From the NCBI GenBank assembly GCA_032622095.1, contig CP136069.1:184193122-184257121 (forward strand): a DNA stretch of 64,000 nucleotides, written 5' to 3'. The notes beneath the pieces were generated by a model. That model did no database searches, had not been told where the DNA came from, and was given only the letters and a program-made list of their open reading frames with translations. The stretch's first letter is position 1, and each line of letters opens with the position of its first letter. Positions 43,062-54,810 of the stretch are shown here, piece after piece. Source of the stretch: Siphonodentalium dalli (lineage: Eukaryota; Mollusca; Scaphopoda; Gadilida; Siphonodentaliidae). The position numbers were made by a program, and so were the translations under genes.

Positions 43062-43572
43062 GGCTGCGGACACACGTACCACAGTAGCGATGGCATAGTA
43101 GGTGTGACAATTAATTATGGTAGAGTTTGGTGACAATTGGTCAACACAATTTATATGCCATAGGGAGTCGTGTCGCGCGCCGCATATTCGCCCAGTGAGT
43201 CGACTGACCAATTAACCCATTGAGTTTCACCAAGGTTGATCTCTACTCATTACGTTTAGCCACATTGTATTCTCTACGATACATAAAATTGCACGACCGA
43301 TCGTCCAGAATTGTCTTGTGTGTTAGCATTAAAAATATAACATTGTGTGTTGAGTAACGATCAACAGCGACAAGACATTCGGTTTGATAAATCATTGAGA
43401 TGTCGATCTCGACGCTGATAGAGCTTGGAAAAGACTCATTGTGTGAATGTGCGGCGGGCGACATGTCTCGCTATGGCACAGGAATATGACGACCAATTGT
43501 CACCAAAATTGCACCATAATTAATTGTCACACCTACTATGCCATCGCTACTGTGATACGTGTGTCCGCAGCC
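43062..43572. mobile_element. 511-bp inverted-repeat element inserted in the LINE
   Basis: The ends GGCTGCGGACACACGTACCA (43,062) and its reverse complement at 43,553-43,572 pair over roughly 100 bp with few mismatches (TAGCGATGGCATAGTAGGTG, TGACAATTAATTATGG, GGTGACAATTGGTC). ATT flanks both sides (43,059-43,061 and 43,573-43,575). The centre (about 43,180-43,460) is the part shared with 10.4-11.8 kb. A 3-bp target duplication suits PIF/Harbinger-type mobilisation, although the usual target is TWA; the class is inference. Confidence 0.9.
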
Positions 43573-45624
43573 ATTGACTGTGAGCTTCCAAAGCTCGCAG
43601 TATTCAGAGAACTCTTTTAGGGCTATACGCATATCCTTGGCTGTCTCCGCAAAAATGACTGTGTCATCTGCGTACAATAGTACCAACAATTTGATATACA
43701 TTCCAATTTCTGTCAATGTGTCATTCTCAATTAATTTCAGAGTTGGAACTCTATTGGACAATAGAAAATTTTCAAGGTCATTTAGGTAGAGTGAAAATAA
43801 AAAAGAAGATAGATTTTCTCCTTGCAAAACACCAGAATAGCTTTGATAACAATTTGAGAGACATTCACCGATTTTAACCTTAGATTTTACTTCGTTATAC
43901 ATGTTTTTAATAAGTTTAAAGCACTTTCCATTAATACCTGCGGTAATCATTTTTTGCCACAATCCGTTTCTCCAAACGGTGTCAAAAGCCTGTTTGAAAT
44001 CAACAAATGTGCAAAACAGCTTTACATTGGCTTCTCTGTAAATACTAATTATGAAGTGCAATGTTAGTATATGATCGGTAGTGGAGAAGCCTTTTCTAAA
44101 ACCTGCTTGGTTGATATCGATAAGATCAATAGATTCTGAATATTCAGTTAATCGTGCATTAATTATTTTGGTAAATAATTTTCCTAGACAGCTAAGGATT
44201 GTAATAGGTCTATGATTTTCTGGTAATGTATTGTCACCTTTATTTTTATAAATTGGTATAACTATTCCTGTCAACCACTCATTTGGAATTATGCCTGTGT
44301 TAAAAATCAAATTAAACCATTCGGTATACAATGGTAACATCATTTCTATGGTACTCCTGATGTGTTCATTACGGATGTTGTCAATTCCGCTGCTACGACC
44401 GTTTTTTAACACCGATACTGCTCGAAGTATTTCGTCCTGTGTGATGGGCATATCAAGAATATCATTATCCTCTTGGAAAACATAATGTGAAAATGGGTCA
44501 TGATCGTCCTTTTTTTGATTACTTTTCATAAAATTATACATATCATCGATGTTAACCGCCGGGGGACTAGTGCCCTCCGTACGTAACAGATTCCAGAAAT
44601 CCTTTGGATTATTAGAGTTTGCCTTTTTAATTTTACCTGATAATTTATTCTTGTGTTCCGCTTCATGCTTACGCAGTATTGACTTGTATGTCTTACTTTC
44701 TTCTTGCATTAGCCGCTTATTTTCTGCCGTTGGGTATTGTGAATGAGTTTTCCGTACAATGTTGTATCTGTTTCGAGCTATCTTACATGCATTATTAAAC
44801 CAGGGCTTAGTGCCATTTTGAGAACTATGCGTAATGTGTCGCTGACCAAAGGTTGTGTTTACAGCATCACTAAAGATTGTCTCAACCTCGTTTGCAATTT
44901 CACTAGCAGTATATTTGTTGAATTGCTTTTTGTTTGTCGTATATTCTTTCAGCGTATCTATTACTGTTTCGACTTTGTTTTTCTCAATGTTCTTTTGGAA
45001 GCTAAGTGCTCCATTTTGATGCCAAAGTCTACGTGATGTTTTCGTCTGCCGACATGTCTGTGTAGATGGGGGTGTTATTTTACAATTGCAGTGTATGACT
45101 AGCTCCACTGGGGAATGAATATCAGAAAACATAGGATCAAAATCATGTACTCGTAAATTCGTACATAATTTCATAAAATGCTCAGTAGATAAGAAATAAT
45201 CAATTAAACTAGTGTTCTTGCTAGTGAGCCTTCCGACGTGTTTATCAGAACCAATTCTGCCGTTTAAAATACACATATCAGTATTTCTACAAAATTGAAT
45301 TAATCGTTTTCCGTAGCTATTCACTGTATTGTCAGATGAAGCTCTGCGTTCGCACTTGAAGTGCGTAACATGCGGGATAACTCTATATATATCATGGAGT
45401 TCTGCAAATGAATCGTTATCGTTATTCGTGTTTATTTCAAGATCAGTTGTTTCGTCAAGTTGACCGCATCTAGCATTCAAGTCTCCCATAAGACATATAT
45501 ACTTATATCGTTTAGAAAGTTCTAACTTGGTACTTTCCAATTCTGAAAACATTTCTAGGGAAGAGAATCCGCTATTTTCTACAGCAATGTAAACGTCCTT
45601 TACAGTACTTCGTGGATTGACATC
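43573..45624 (-). pseudogene. LINE endonuclease-reverse transcriptase, 5' block
   Basis: Counting from the first ATG (45,552): endonuclease motif MGDLNAR (22-28), SLIDYF (115-120) and SDIHSP (143-148); RT IPIYKNKGD (432-440), AGFRKGFSTTDH (483-494), VDFKQAFDTVW (517-527), GVLQGENLSSFLFSLYLND (574-592) and the catalytic LYADD (626-630). The frame is in register with the LINE from 45,624. The N-terminal endonuclease part, with the first catalytic residues, is missing. The block ends at N660 (43,573-43,575), where the inserted element begins; beyond that the frame reads 33 foreign residues to a stop. Confidence 0.9.
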
Positions 45625-45627
45625 TTA

Positions 45628-46499
45628 TGATTAAATTAGAACTTCATAACCTTAATCGAAGCAAAAGTTATTTGTTCTATAACAGATGTTGTGCCAATTA
45701 TCATGGGCGGGAGTTATCTTGCTTCTATGTCTTCGGATTAGGTCAAATGGATACTTTGCGAATATGATCATAGAGGGCAGTCTTTCCCAAACATGATTAT
45801 ATCAAACATGAGTATATCAGAAGTCCGTTGAATGTCAAAGCAACGAAATTTATAAGTAAACAAAGCCTTATTTTCCAGAGAATTTCCATTTGTCCCGCGA
45901 TCAGAAAATGTATGTAAACAATATATTAAACGATTGTATCATCACTTTACCTTTTTCAATCAATTCGTTATTCAGAAACACTATGCGTGTATTTTGTTTA
46001 TACCTTGATCCCTTCTTGTTAGATTTGTTACCCCACTGCAAAAAATAAAACCTTAACGGAAAAGTTTTCACCCATTTTGAACCTCAAAACTATAGAAACA
46101 GAAGATCATGGTATAAATATAGATACAACTACGAGGTACCCATAATTGGCTAAAACAAGAGCAGAGGCACATGTCATATATGCCCACACCGCCCCTATAC
46201 GTCGCCTCTGACTAGATTAATCATGTTATTCTGACAGCCACCGCCAACTATTCTTGGCTACTACATGTGGAACAAACCGGAGCAATTAATAATCAATAAG
46301 TCTGATAGCTAAACAAAGTCCACCCTAGCCAATAGGTAATTGAAATGAATACCTGGGACAGCCAAGGAAGAGGTGGGTAAAATTGAATTGCATGCTCATC
46401 TCACCGAATCAGCTAGTGACTAAAGGACCGCCAATGCCCATTAGACCCACCTTGATTGTATACCGTCAATGTAAATTTAAACCAGGTTTAAACTCGGAT
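45628..46499. other. Non-coding DNA with a foldback-family half
   Basis: TTCGTTATTCAGAAACACTA then TGCGTGTATTTTG (45,964) and CTTCTTGTTAGATTTGTTA (46,013) match the copy at 38.9-39.1 kb in opposite orientation. Only one arm is present. No gene was seen. Confidence 0.5.
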
Positions 46500-46827
46500 C
46501 TAAATCCGGCCATTTATGGGACCATCTCCTTTTATACTCAACAGCATATATGCAACAAGTGAATGAATTTGAGCCATGGATCAGTGCAAAAATACACCCA
46601 TGTGCTCTATGAACGATGTAAACAGCATTGTAATTATAATGGGAATGAATTAATGACTGGACTCATAGCATAAATTCATTTTCATTATAATTACCATGTT
46701 GTTTGCATCACTCATAGAGCACACGAGTGTATTTTTGCACTGATTCATGGCTCAAATTCATTCATTTGTTGCATTATTATATTCTGCTGAGATAAAGGAA
46801 GATGATCCCATAAATAGTCGGATTTAG
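46500..46827. repeat. 328-bp foldback palindrome
   Basis: AAATCCGGCCATTTATGGGA (46,502) pairs with TCCCATAAATAGTCGGATTT (46,806). The arms also share GAATGAATTTGAGCCATGGA, CAGTGCAAAAATACAC, TGTGCTCTATGA and AATTATAATG. The arms are about 150 bp long and roughly 85-90% alike by eye. Confidence 0.85.
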
Positions 46828-47279
46828 TGTACTGTCCCCATTTAACAGTTTGCATTACATGTTAGATCATGTAACTAAGATTAGTGTTCTGTCGATATGA
46901 AGTCCACATGGGGCATTTTAACCATATACATGTAGTGCTTATATCAGAAAACCAGGGTAGTTAATAATTGGACATTGTTGTGGATTTTATACAAGTGTTT
47001 TATTGTCATTATTATTATTTATTTTATTTTTTTTGGAACGCCCCAACCGGGAGTCCTTCATTTGCGCTGAGAATCGGCTGGGAAATTTGACTGAGATTTT
47101 ATAAAGTGGGTGAGCACCGTGCACATCACAGTTTAATTGCCCTCATCTCCTGACGATTTTGGACCCACCATACATTCGTATATCCAAAATCCTGTTTGGC
47201 TACTTATTATGACTATATTTCAGATGTTAAAATTCCTATATCTTTTATATAGAATACAGTCTGTCCACATCGCAACACC

Positions 47280-47625
47280 TCTCTATAGAGGATCTACAAC
47301 CTGTCCCCAGTTTATGGCGGAATTTACAAAACGAGTGCAGTAAATTAGGTCTGGACCGAGCCTTTGACGAGGTCCAGACCTAATGTACAGGACAAGTTTA
47401 GTAATTTTCACTATAAACTGGGGACGAGTTGTAGATTCTATTTATTACATGATCGAAACATTGACAAAACACATTTAAATCAACAAATGGGATGCGAAAC
47501 TAATATTGGCTTCTATAAGGCATGCAAAGACGTTTCACGTAACTATTCGTTATTTGCCCGCGTAAAGCAATAGTTATTTCAATAAAGACTCTTTGTCGCA
47601 TTTATTGGCGTATATTTAATGACAT
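47280..47625. repeat. Dispersed repeat with internal hairpin, also at 59.1 kb
   Basis: The outer arms AGGATCTACAACCTGTCCCC (47,287) and GGGGACGAGTTGTAGATTCT pair; within them ATTAGGTCTGGACC...GGTCCAGACCTAAT forms a second hairpin (47,344-47,384). Downstream GGCTTCTATAAGGCATGCAA and AATAAAGACTCTTT match 59,237-59,310. Confidence 0.75.
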
Positions 47626-48900
47626 CTTTTCAAACTCTTCATTCATGATAGTTTGTTGGAAAAATAATGGAAGCCATAGTATTTTGAGACGTAGCGTATG
47701 GAATGTTAACAGGCAACAAACCGAAAGTCAAAGGTCACCTGGCACTATTATACAGTTGTCGCCCGTTGTCGAGGGAGACATTGAGATTTGTCACCCGCTC
47801 GAGAACGGAATGTCTCCCGAGGAGCGAAGAAGGGCAACAACTGTTTTGTTATCCGATTATACCACAGAAAATATCCTTGCCATCCACACGCGCGATGTTG
47901 CACTGAGTCATGAGTGCTTTCTTTCCCGATTATGTATATATTTCAGTAACTACTTATCGTCCCATAGGATTTCTGTTCCATAAACGATAGTCAAGCTTTT
48001 AAGCGTTTGATAATCCGCGTTTATTTACGATCATTTTGGTGGTCAAATCGTCAATAGCGGTCAATGCAATGTAAACCAATAAGCCATATAGGTATGTTCT
48101 CGTCTTCTGCAAGGCATATTCAATGTCGTCTTGTGCGCGCAATTTACTCGCGATGTTAATTTCATAACGGTCTTCCCCGAAAGCTATTGGGAAGTTGTCA
48201 ATTTCATTAATGTACATTCATATGTGTCAGTGCTCATGGCGATCCTCACATAAAATACTTCTATGATCACATTGCAGACATCGCGGAAGATAAGCGTACA
48301 GTACCATTCATTCGCGACAAACGTATGTATTACGTTGTCTACCAGCGAACATGTATAACCAACCAACCTAAAGGGATCCTCTCTTTCAATCTTGCATCAT
48401 AATGTCGACATGAACACATTGAATCACCGAGATGTTGCGATGTAAAAAGTAAATAATAACGCTTGTCCGATAAACGTATCAACTTAAAACTTAAGAATAT
48501 TAGTGTTCACTAAATATATGCAAATTAGCAAACACCACAACTGGTGTGTTTTGCGAATCCGTGGGGTATATAAGATCTATGATTTTTAGTGCGTTGTAGT
48601 GATGCGAAGTAGATGAGTTACTGCACTGTGTGTTTGGAGATATTCTTGTAATATAACATCAGGCGGGCGACAAAAACAATGTCTCCCGGGTCAGAGGGCG
48701 AAAGTGTGATTTGTCGCCCGGCACGTGACAGCACATGGGCCAATCAGAAGGGTGGAAAATAGGGAGGATGGTAACAATATACAGTTGTCGCCCGCGATTG
48801 AGTGAGACTCGAGGATTTGTCGTCCGCTCGGGACCTGGAATGTATAGATTTTCAATAGCCGTGTTTGAACACGTGGACAGCGTTAGTCGGTACTTTCCTA
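47626..48900. repeat. Scattered CAGTTGTCGCCCG repeats and hairpins
   Basis: TACAGTTGTCGCCCG occurs at 47,751 and 48,780; GGCGACA/TGTCGCC pairs lie at 48,664-48,719; GGGAGACATT...AATGTCTCCC forms a hairpin at 47,774-47,820. AATAGCCGTGTTTGAACACG (48,855) recurs inverted at about 50,720. I recognise no gene. Confidence 0.55.
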
Positions 48901-51900
48901 GTATTGTAAAGCTAGACTTGTGTTCTATAGTACTCGAGCAATTGTGTTCTTGTAAATTCCTTGCATTGGATATTGGAATTTAACAATAGGCGATTACCCT
49001 TTTTCACACCATACATCGTTGTGAACTGACTTATATAATATCCTGGGAGAACCATTCTGTAACTGGGATTCATTTCAGCAGCAAGCTGCTCGGTTTTTAT
49101 GGTATTTGCAGTGTCCCAACGCTGCATCTTTTTGTTATTCTATAGTACCGTACTCGAATTGTCTAACTTGGGGAAAAACAAGAACTCGCTTGACGGGCTG
49201 ATAAATTACCAACTTAGGGAATTCCATTGTACATAAATAACATTGATCGGGTAGAACACGGTGTTAACATTACAAGTATACGAGGCTGAATTAGTGGTTA
49301 TCACCGCAATGAAACGCGTGCGAATGTCGATATGTCGGATTATCGCTTTGTGTATTGCGCACTCATGCATTAACCCTTTCTCGACGTGCGAAGTTTCATG
49401 GCGTAGATAGATATATTTTGAGATGGGGTTCATAAACATAGACAAATTGGCTTTGATAAATAAGGGTTTCCACATAAATTATGTTGTGACGTGGGCGATT
49501 CTCACCAAAATACTCAACAATTGGGAATGTCATGCAGGGACGTTCAATGGGTGTTGGCGTATCACAATAATCTTCGTCCCAAAGTTCGTGATGATTGATT
49601 TATGGAGGTAAATGGCAATTAGTTGAGAAGTTTCTATCGGTTGGAATTGTTGTTTTGTGGATTTCTAACAGTTGGAAATCTTGAGTAACCATTGCAGATT
49701 TTCAACCGAATGGGGTGCAAATATAGTTTTCTGGTTCAGGGAGGAGGTGTACCCGGGCAGCGGAGACATTATACGTGAATGTTACCGCGATTCCATGGTA
49801 GAAAATGGCACTGAATTTGAAAATTAAGACTGGAGAATAGGTTATAATCATTACAATGACTAAATTTTCCAGCTAATGTAACTGCAAATTATACTTTATA
49901 GCACTAGTATAATGTGTTCCTACATTCAGTGTAATTGGTTGTTAAATCTAAGTTTCTCCTTAAACAAAAAGTTATACCGACTCTTTGGAAAATATACTTG
50001 AAATATATATTTTCACCCTATTAACTTGGAAATATGTTTTATCAGTCTATTATCTCCGGCAATTCAGTTTGTTTTCAATTACATTGTACGTGTATCGAAA
50101 TCGTACTTATACGACAACCAGTTAAAATTTCCCTGGTCAATCTGACACTATAATCACCATGTGTAGGGTTTTCTGTCGATTGGGTTTATTTGTGATCACT
50201 CTATCCGTCTCTATCCCTTTGTGTTCGTACATACATCGTTAAATATATTTGACCATGAACCATCTAAATACAAGGAAAGTCATGAAAAGCTATATATTGT
50301 CTTCTATGATGTAGGTCAATAAAACGTCTATCTCTTATAAAGAGCGTTTTGCCGTTTTCGCTTATGATATTTTGTACTCGTGTTCAGCGTAAAATGTTGT
50401 AAGCGTTTGTGTATTTTCGCGATGGTTGTGCCATTGGGATTATGGTGCTCGCAAGTAGTTTTCATGTTCCCCATTGCCTATCATAACATTGACTTTATAC
50501 ATCCACTAAACTACTCGCCAAATGACTCAAATATATTTATAGGCATTACTATATCCATTTATGTATAATATTAGAGTAAGTTCCCTTTACCCATTAACAA
50601 GCGTTCGCCTCCACGCGTAGACAAAGAAGATCCATAGTACTGGATTTTGTCTGTTCTTGTAAATGACGGGGAGTAGCACACACTTGTAAACTATCGTATC
50701 CATAGTATTCGACAGTTTGTCCACGTGTTCAAACACGGCTATTGGAAATCTATAATATAGGCCCCTGGAAAATCACTATTTCACGAGACAATATACTCGT
50801 TGTGCGGAGAGTGAATCGCAGATGAATTTCATTTTATTCCAGTATGACCAAACCTGTACGAGCTGAGTTATATAAAGTCGTATTACTATAAAGGACCCAA
50901 CACATTGAAGCTAACGAACCTATTTAATAGCGGTAATAAACGAACGCTTACTGATCTAGCTTTATTAATTAAGAAAGCCCAATCAATATAACGATGAACT
51001 CCTGAGGCATACCAAACAAATCATATTCCAAACCTACCCAAAACCCTCTGATTACTGACCACATATATAATATCACGTAGCATATTGCCGTGTAAGATTC
51101 ATGTCATACACAGGAGAAATTAGAGAAAATGACAGTCAGACAAGCTTTATATTGTTAGTGAAAGAGTTGACTTCTCAAATAATATTGTGGCATTAGGAAT
51201 GTGAAAGAACAACATTTTAACATGGGTACATATACTTACTTTGAACCCTCAATTGGCAAGGATAAAAATCTGTGTTCGTGATTTTTCTCCCAGACCCCTG
51301 AACCAATTACAACTAAATATTGTGGGATGAGTCGATGTACCCTGGCGGCTGTTATATTGTTAATTAGTTTTTCAAAATTAAATTTTAAAATTAAAATATA
51401 AATGTTAAAAAAAATAAAATTTAAATACAATTTTTTTTTTAATGTGTTTCACGGTGAATAGCAATACCAGTATCTTTGGTGCGTATATATAGTATGTATA
51501 TATCACATGAAACCCCTATAATATCATTGGAGATTCCATTACATATTTCCTTATCTGTCACTAGTGGCTGATAGCAAATAGTCCAAGCGGTAATCACTTT
51601 CATTATATGCCTGTGCGCGTGACATAATTTTGATTCCATACTATTCTGGGAATTACTATTGAACACTGATTATGTGTATTGATTAAAATCATAGTATTGA
51701 CAAATGTTATCAATAAATAACCAAATAGACGTCAAATAAAGACGTAACTAAAAGGGATTATATTTCGTTGCGCGCGTAGCGAGGTACTGACGTATATTGG
51801 TGAAGCGTCTGAGCCAACACAAGACTTGTATATAGTTTGCGTGCTCTCTACAAAGCTGATGTTGTTAAAATTAAAGGCATAAAGCTTTAGTTTTTTTTTC

Positions 51901-51917
51901 ATGTGATATATAGAATA
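48901..51917. other. Non-coding DNA
   Basis: Long AT-rich stretch. Apart from the inverted 40-bp match at 50,712-50,757 (see the previous entry) I see no supported feature. Open frames of 60-90 codons are at chance level. Confidence 0.4.
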
Positions 51918-52051
51918 CACACGTAGTGTTTCTGAATACCAAATTTACACCACGAGTGGGATTGATGATTTACCACACGAGCTTTAGCGAGTGTGGTAAA
52001 TCATCAATCCCACGAGTGGTGTAAATTTGGTATTCAGAAACACTACGTGTG
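51918..52051. repeat. 134-bp foldback, GTGTTTCTGAATA family, copy 2
   Basis: The 61-bp arms (CACACGTAGTGTTTCTGAAT onward) are complementary except for a CGAG/CTCG change inside CCACGAGTGGG; the loop is GAGCTTTAGCGAG. TGTATTTTGTTTATACC follows on the right, as at 45,990. Confidence 0.92.
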
Positions 52052-53700
52052 TATTTTGTTTATACCATGACCGGTACAGGAGCAAAAAATGCTATGAAAT
52101 CGAAATAAACCCACTTAAATTAAGATGATTCTGTCGCTCCATGCATTCACACTCATCCCCGCTGTGTTCCCCACACTTGGCTGTACATCGACGTACACTA
52201 TCACAGCTGATCAGGCGTATTGATACATTGAATTAGGTCAACATTCAATTGTACGAATATGGTATCATTGTAGCCAATTCACAATAAACTGTAATAAAAC
52301 CGCCATAAAATAAACAACATATATATATATGGGAATACCAATTTAATGAATATAAATATAACACATTGTGGGAACTTTTTTTTCTCCGCCGTACAGTCAA
52401 CAGGAAACCACGAAAGTCATTTTGAAATCCACAGTTTGTTGTTCGAGTTTTTTACGTCTATTTCTTGAAATATATGTTCAATTTGTTGATCTGGATGTGA
52501 TTTCCACGGAATTAACTGTTCGTTTTTATCGCATTAGTGAGTATAATATTCAATTGAATCGAAAGTATCAAATTGTTTTCATCGCGAGGCGCTACATTTT
52601 AAAAATAGAGTCATTTTGATCGAGGTCACGGAAGGTTAATGAAAGGCCAACTCAAATGTAGTTCTACTATGGGTATAAACTTTAACCATTGAAATGCCAT
52701 TCAAACGTGTTACCCACAGTAGAAACGTGTTACCCACAGTAGGGTGTACAGCACAAATTTATTATATAGCATGTTTGTACACAGTACAATAGGGAGTCAT
52801 GGTATAAATACAAGATCTTCAACTCGTTATGATTTTATTCACAACTCGTCTACGACTCGTTGTGAATCAAATTTATCAAACTTGTTTCATAAAATCTTAA
52901 ATCCCATCATAACTCGTTGGAGATGCTCTATATATACCCACTGTAAATCGATAACCAAAGGACGATTCTGGGCTCCTAAATATAACCGTTAATTGCTTTG
53001 TGTCCTTGTTTTCAATTGTGTATTGGCAAGTGCATTATGTATACGTTACACTTCGCATATCCAAATGACAACAACTCAACTACATGCACCAAAAACCCAC
53101 CAACCAACGAGCAATTGCATTTCAGCCTGACGTCCCAAATTACTCGTGCGACCATACAGTAAAATACACGAGGGAAAAACCACATGCACACGATTTCTGA
53201 TCTATATTGTTTGCTTGTGTCACAATTACATATACACATGTATGTAGATGTATGTGTTGTGTATCAATAGTTATACCTTGTCATACCGAATACGTCCGGA
53301 GTTTGGAGAATACATTCTTAGTCTGATTTCGTTTATATGTGGTGTTGTAGCTTGGTATGGCCTTGCTGACCTTACATGTATATGTTACATAGACACAATA
53401 AAGAGGTGACAGGCCAATCGACATCCAGGCGAGAAGGCACATAATACACTGTGGTCATATATGTATGGACGTTTAGGGTTAAATAGAATCCCAACAATAT
53501 TATCTGATGACTCTTGAAAAGACCAGACATTGTATAATTTGTAGCTATATACGATATCTGTATATTCGATAAGATAATTCCTGTTCATTGTCGTGTAACG
53601 ATCTACTCGAGTGGGAACGAGTCATAAATTATGTGAGGATAACATTATTATAACAAATCGTTGATACGTCGTAGCGTTTCGTCCTGAATGTGTATATATA
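52052..53700. other. Non-coding DNA with a small foldback
   Basis: 52,817-52,925: TTCAACTCGTTATGAT pairs imperfectly with ATCATAACTCGTTGGAG, and TCACAACTCG...CGTTGTGA forms an inner hairpin. GTGTTACCCACAGTAGAAAC is partly duplicated at 52,707-52,741. No gene. Confidence 0.45.
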
Positions 53701-53701
53701 G

Positions 53702-53864
53702 ACAGAACACAACGCGCATCTTAATCGAGACTCTTTTATCGAATGAGTTGCGGATGGCGCAAGGATATATTTCGCGAGAGCGTAGCTCGAGCGAAATATA
53801 ACTTTGCGCCGTCCGCAACGAGTTCGATAAAAGATTCGAGATTATGATGCAAGTTGTGTTCTGT
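53702..53864. repeat. 163-bp foldback palindrome
   Basis: ACAGAACACAACGCGCATCT (53,702) pairs with the sequence ending GCAAGTTGTGTTCTGT (53,864). The arms share TCGAGACTCTTTTATCGAA, GTTGCGGA and TATATTTCGC; the loop is GAGAGCGTAGCTCGA. Confidence 0.88.
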
Positions 53865-54196
53865 ATTTATTCTACACCGTTCAGTCAGATAAGTTCAATC
53901 CATGAATGTCACCTTCATTGTTACTACAGCCACCTTTATTGTGATTTAAGTCTGACAAATAACCAGTAATTATGGGGGGACCACCGGAAGCGGATGATCG
54001 ACGTAATGTACGTCATCTTTCTTGGCGACAACGTCAACAAGAATAGTTCCGGCTTGTATTCTACTAGAGGTATACACTAATATGTATTCAATGGCTGGGA
54101 TTCCGTTGAATACATGTGACTCACGTCAATGGGTGTGGAATAAAAATCTATATATACAAACACAAGTATGTTAATACTAAACAAATAACCGGTTAG
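53865..54196. other. Non-coding DNA
   Basis: Nothing recognised. Confidence 0.35.
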
Positions 54197-54197
54197 C

Positions 54198-54810
54198 TGC
54201 ATGCATACAGATGCGGACTGGGCCAAAAAAAACCGGCCCGGGAAATGAATATAATACCGGCCCATCCGCACCCCCTTGAATCAGAATCTGTTCAGGGGGT
54301 GTCCACCTTGGGCAAATTCCAACTGCACCCCCCCCCCCACCGATTGAATCAGAATCAGACCAAATACATGCTTTTGCATAATGGAAGTATGCAAAAACAT
54401 GCATTTGGTCTGACCTAATATCCTATATATTCATAAACCATGGTTTTATATATTCCAGGTATGAGACCATTCAGATATTTTTAGCTGAAAAAATGCATAA
54501 ATTCAAACATCTAGCGATCCAACTCCAGACAAATGTACACGGATACGGACAAGATACCAGGACACACCGGGCTGTCCATGGGTTCGGCCCGGGGTGATTA
54601 ACAACTGGGAGTTACCGTTAAAATCTCGAGATTAACGATGGTTTTTACGTGGTGTTATATGATGCTGAAAAGTTCATTTAATGACAAAATTACGATTAGC
54701 CAATTAGGCTGCATGGTTAAACAACACATGTGGCGGCCCACGTCCGGCCTCCGACCCATCTGGAATTTTCCCGGTCTCCCGATAGGCCAGTCCGCCTATG
54801 CATGCATACG
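54198..54810. mobile_element. Inverted-repeat element, GCGGACTGG ends
   Basis: GCATGCATACAGATGCGGAC (54,199) and GTCCGCCTATGCATGCATAC (54,790) are inverted; ACCGGCCCGGGAAA near the left is echoed as TTTTCCCGGTCT on the right. A 24-bp-arm hairpin (AGACCAAATACATGC.../...GCATTTGGTCT, 54,357-54,412) and a C-run (54,327) lie inside. Confidence 0.55.

Larger units (their letters stand above)
41795..45624 (-). mobile_element. 5'-truncated APE-type LINE, interrupted by a 511-bp element
   Basis: Endonuclease and reverse transcriptase are encoded on the minus strand in two blocks. The 5' end is lost inside the endonuclease: a TAA at 45,625-45,627 precedes the first matching codons. The 3' side has an AATAAA (plus-strand 41,806-41,811) followed by AACATTGAACTTGATG. 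Jockey-like or related clade; I cannot settle which. Removing the insertion and one ATT copy leaves the frame continuous, so the element was open when it was hit. Confidence 0.85.

Noticed and set aside
43243-43464. 73-codon frame inside the 511-bp element as a gene
   Set aside because: It lies in a non-autonomous element. Its resemblance to the 10-11 kb frame is reported as a finding, but coding is unproven.
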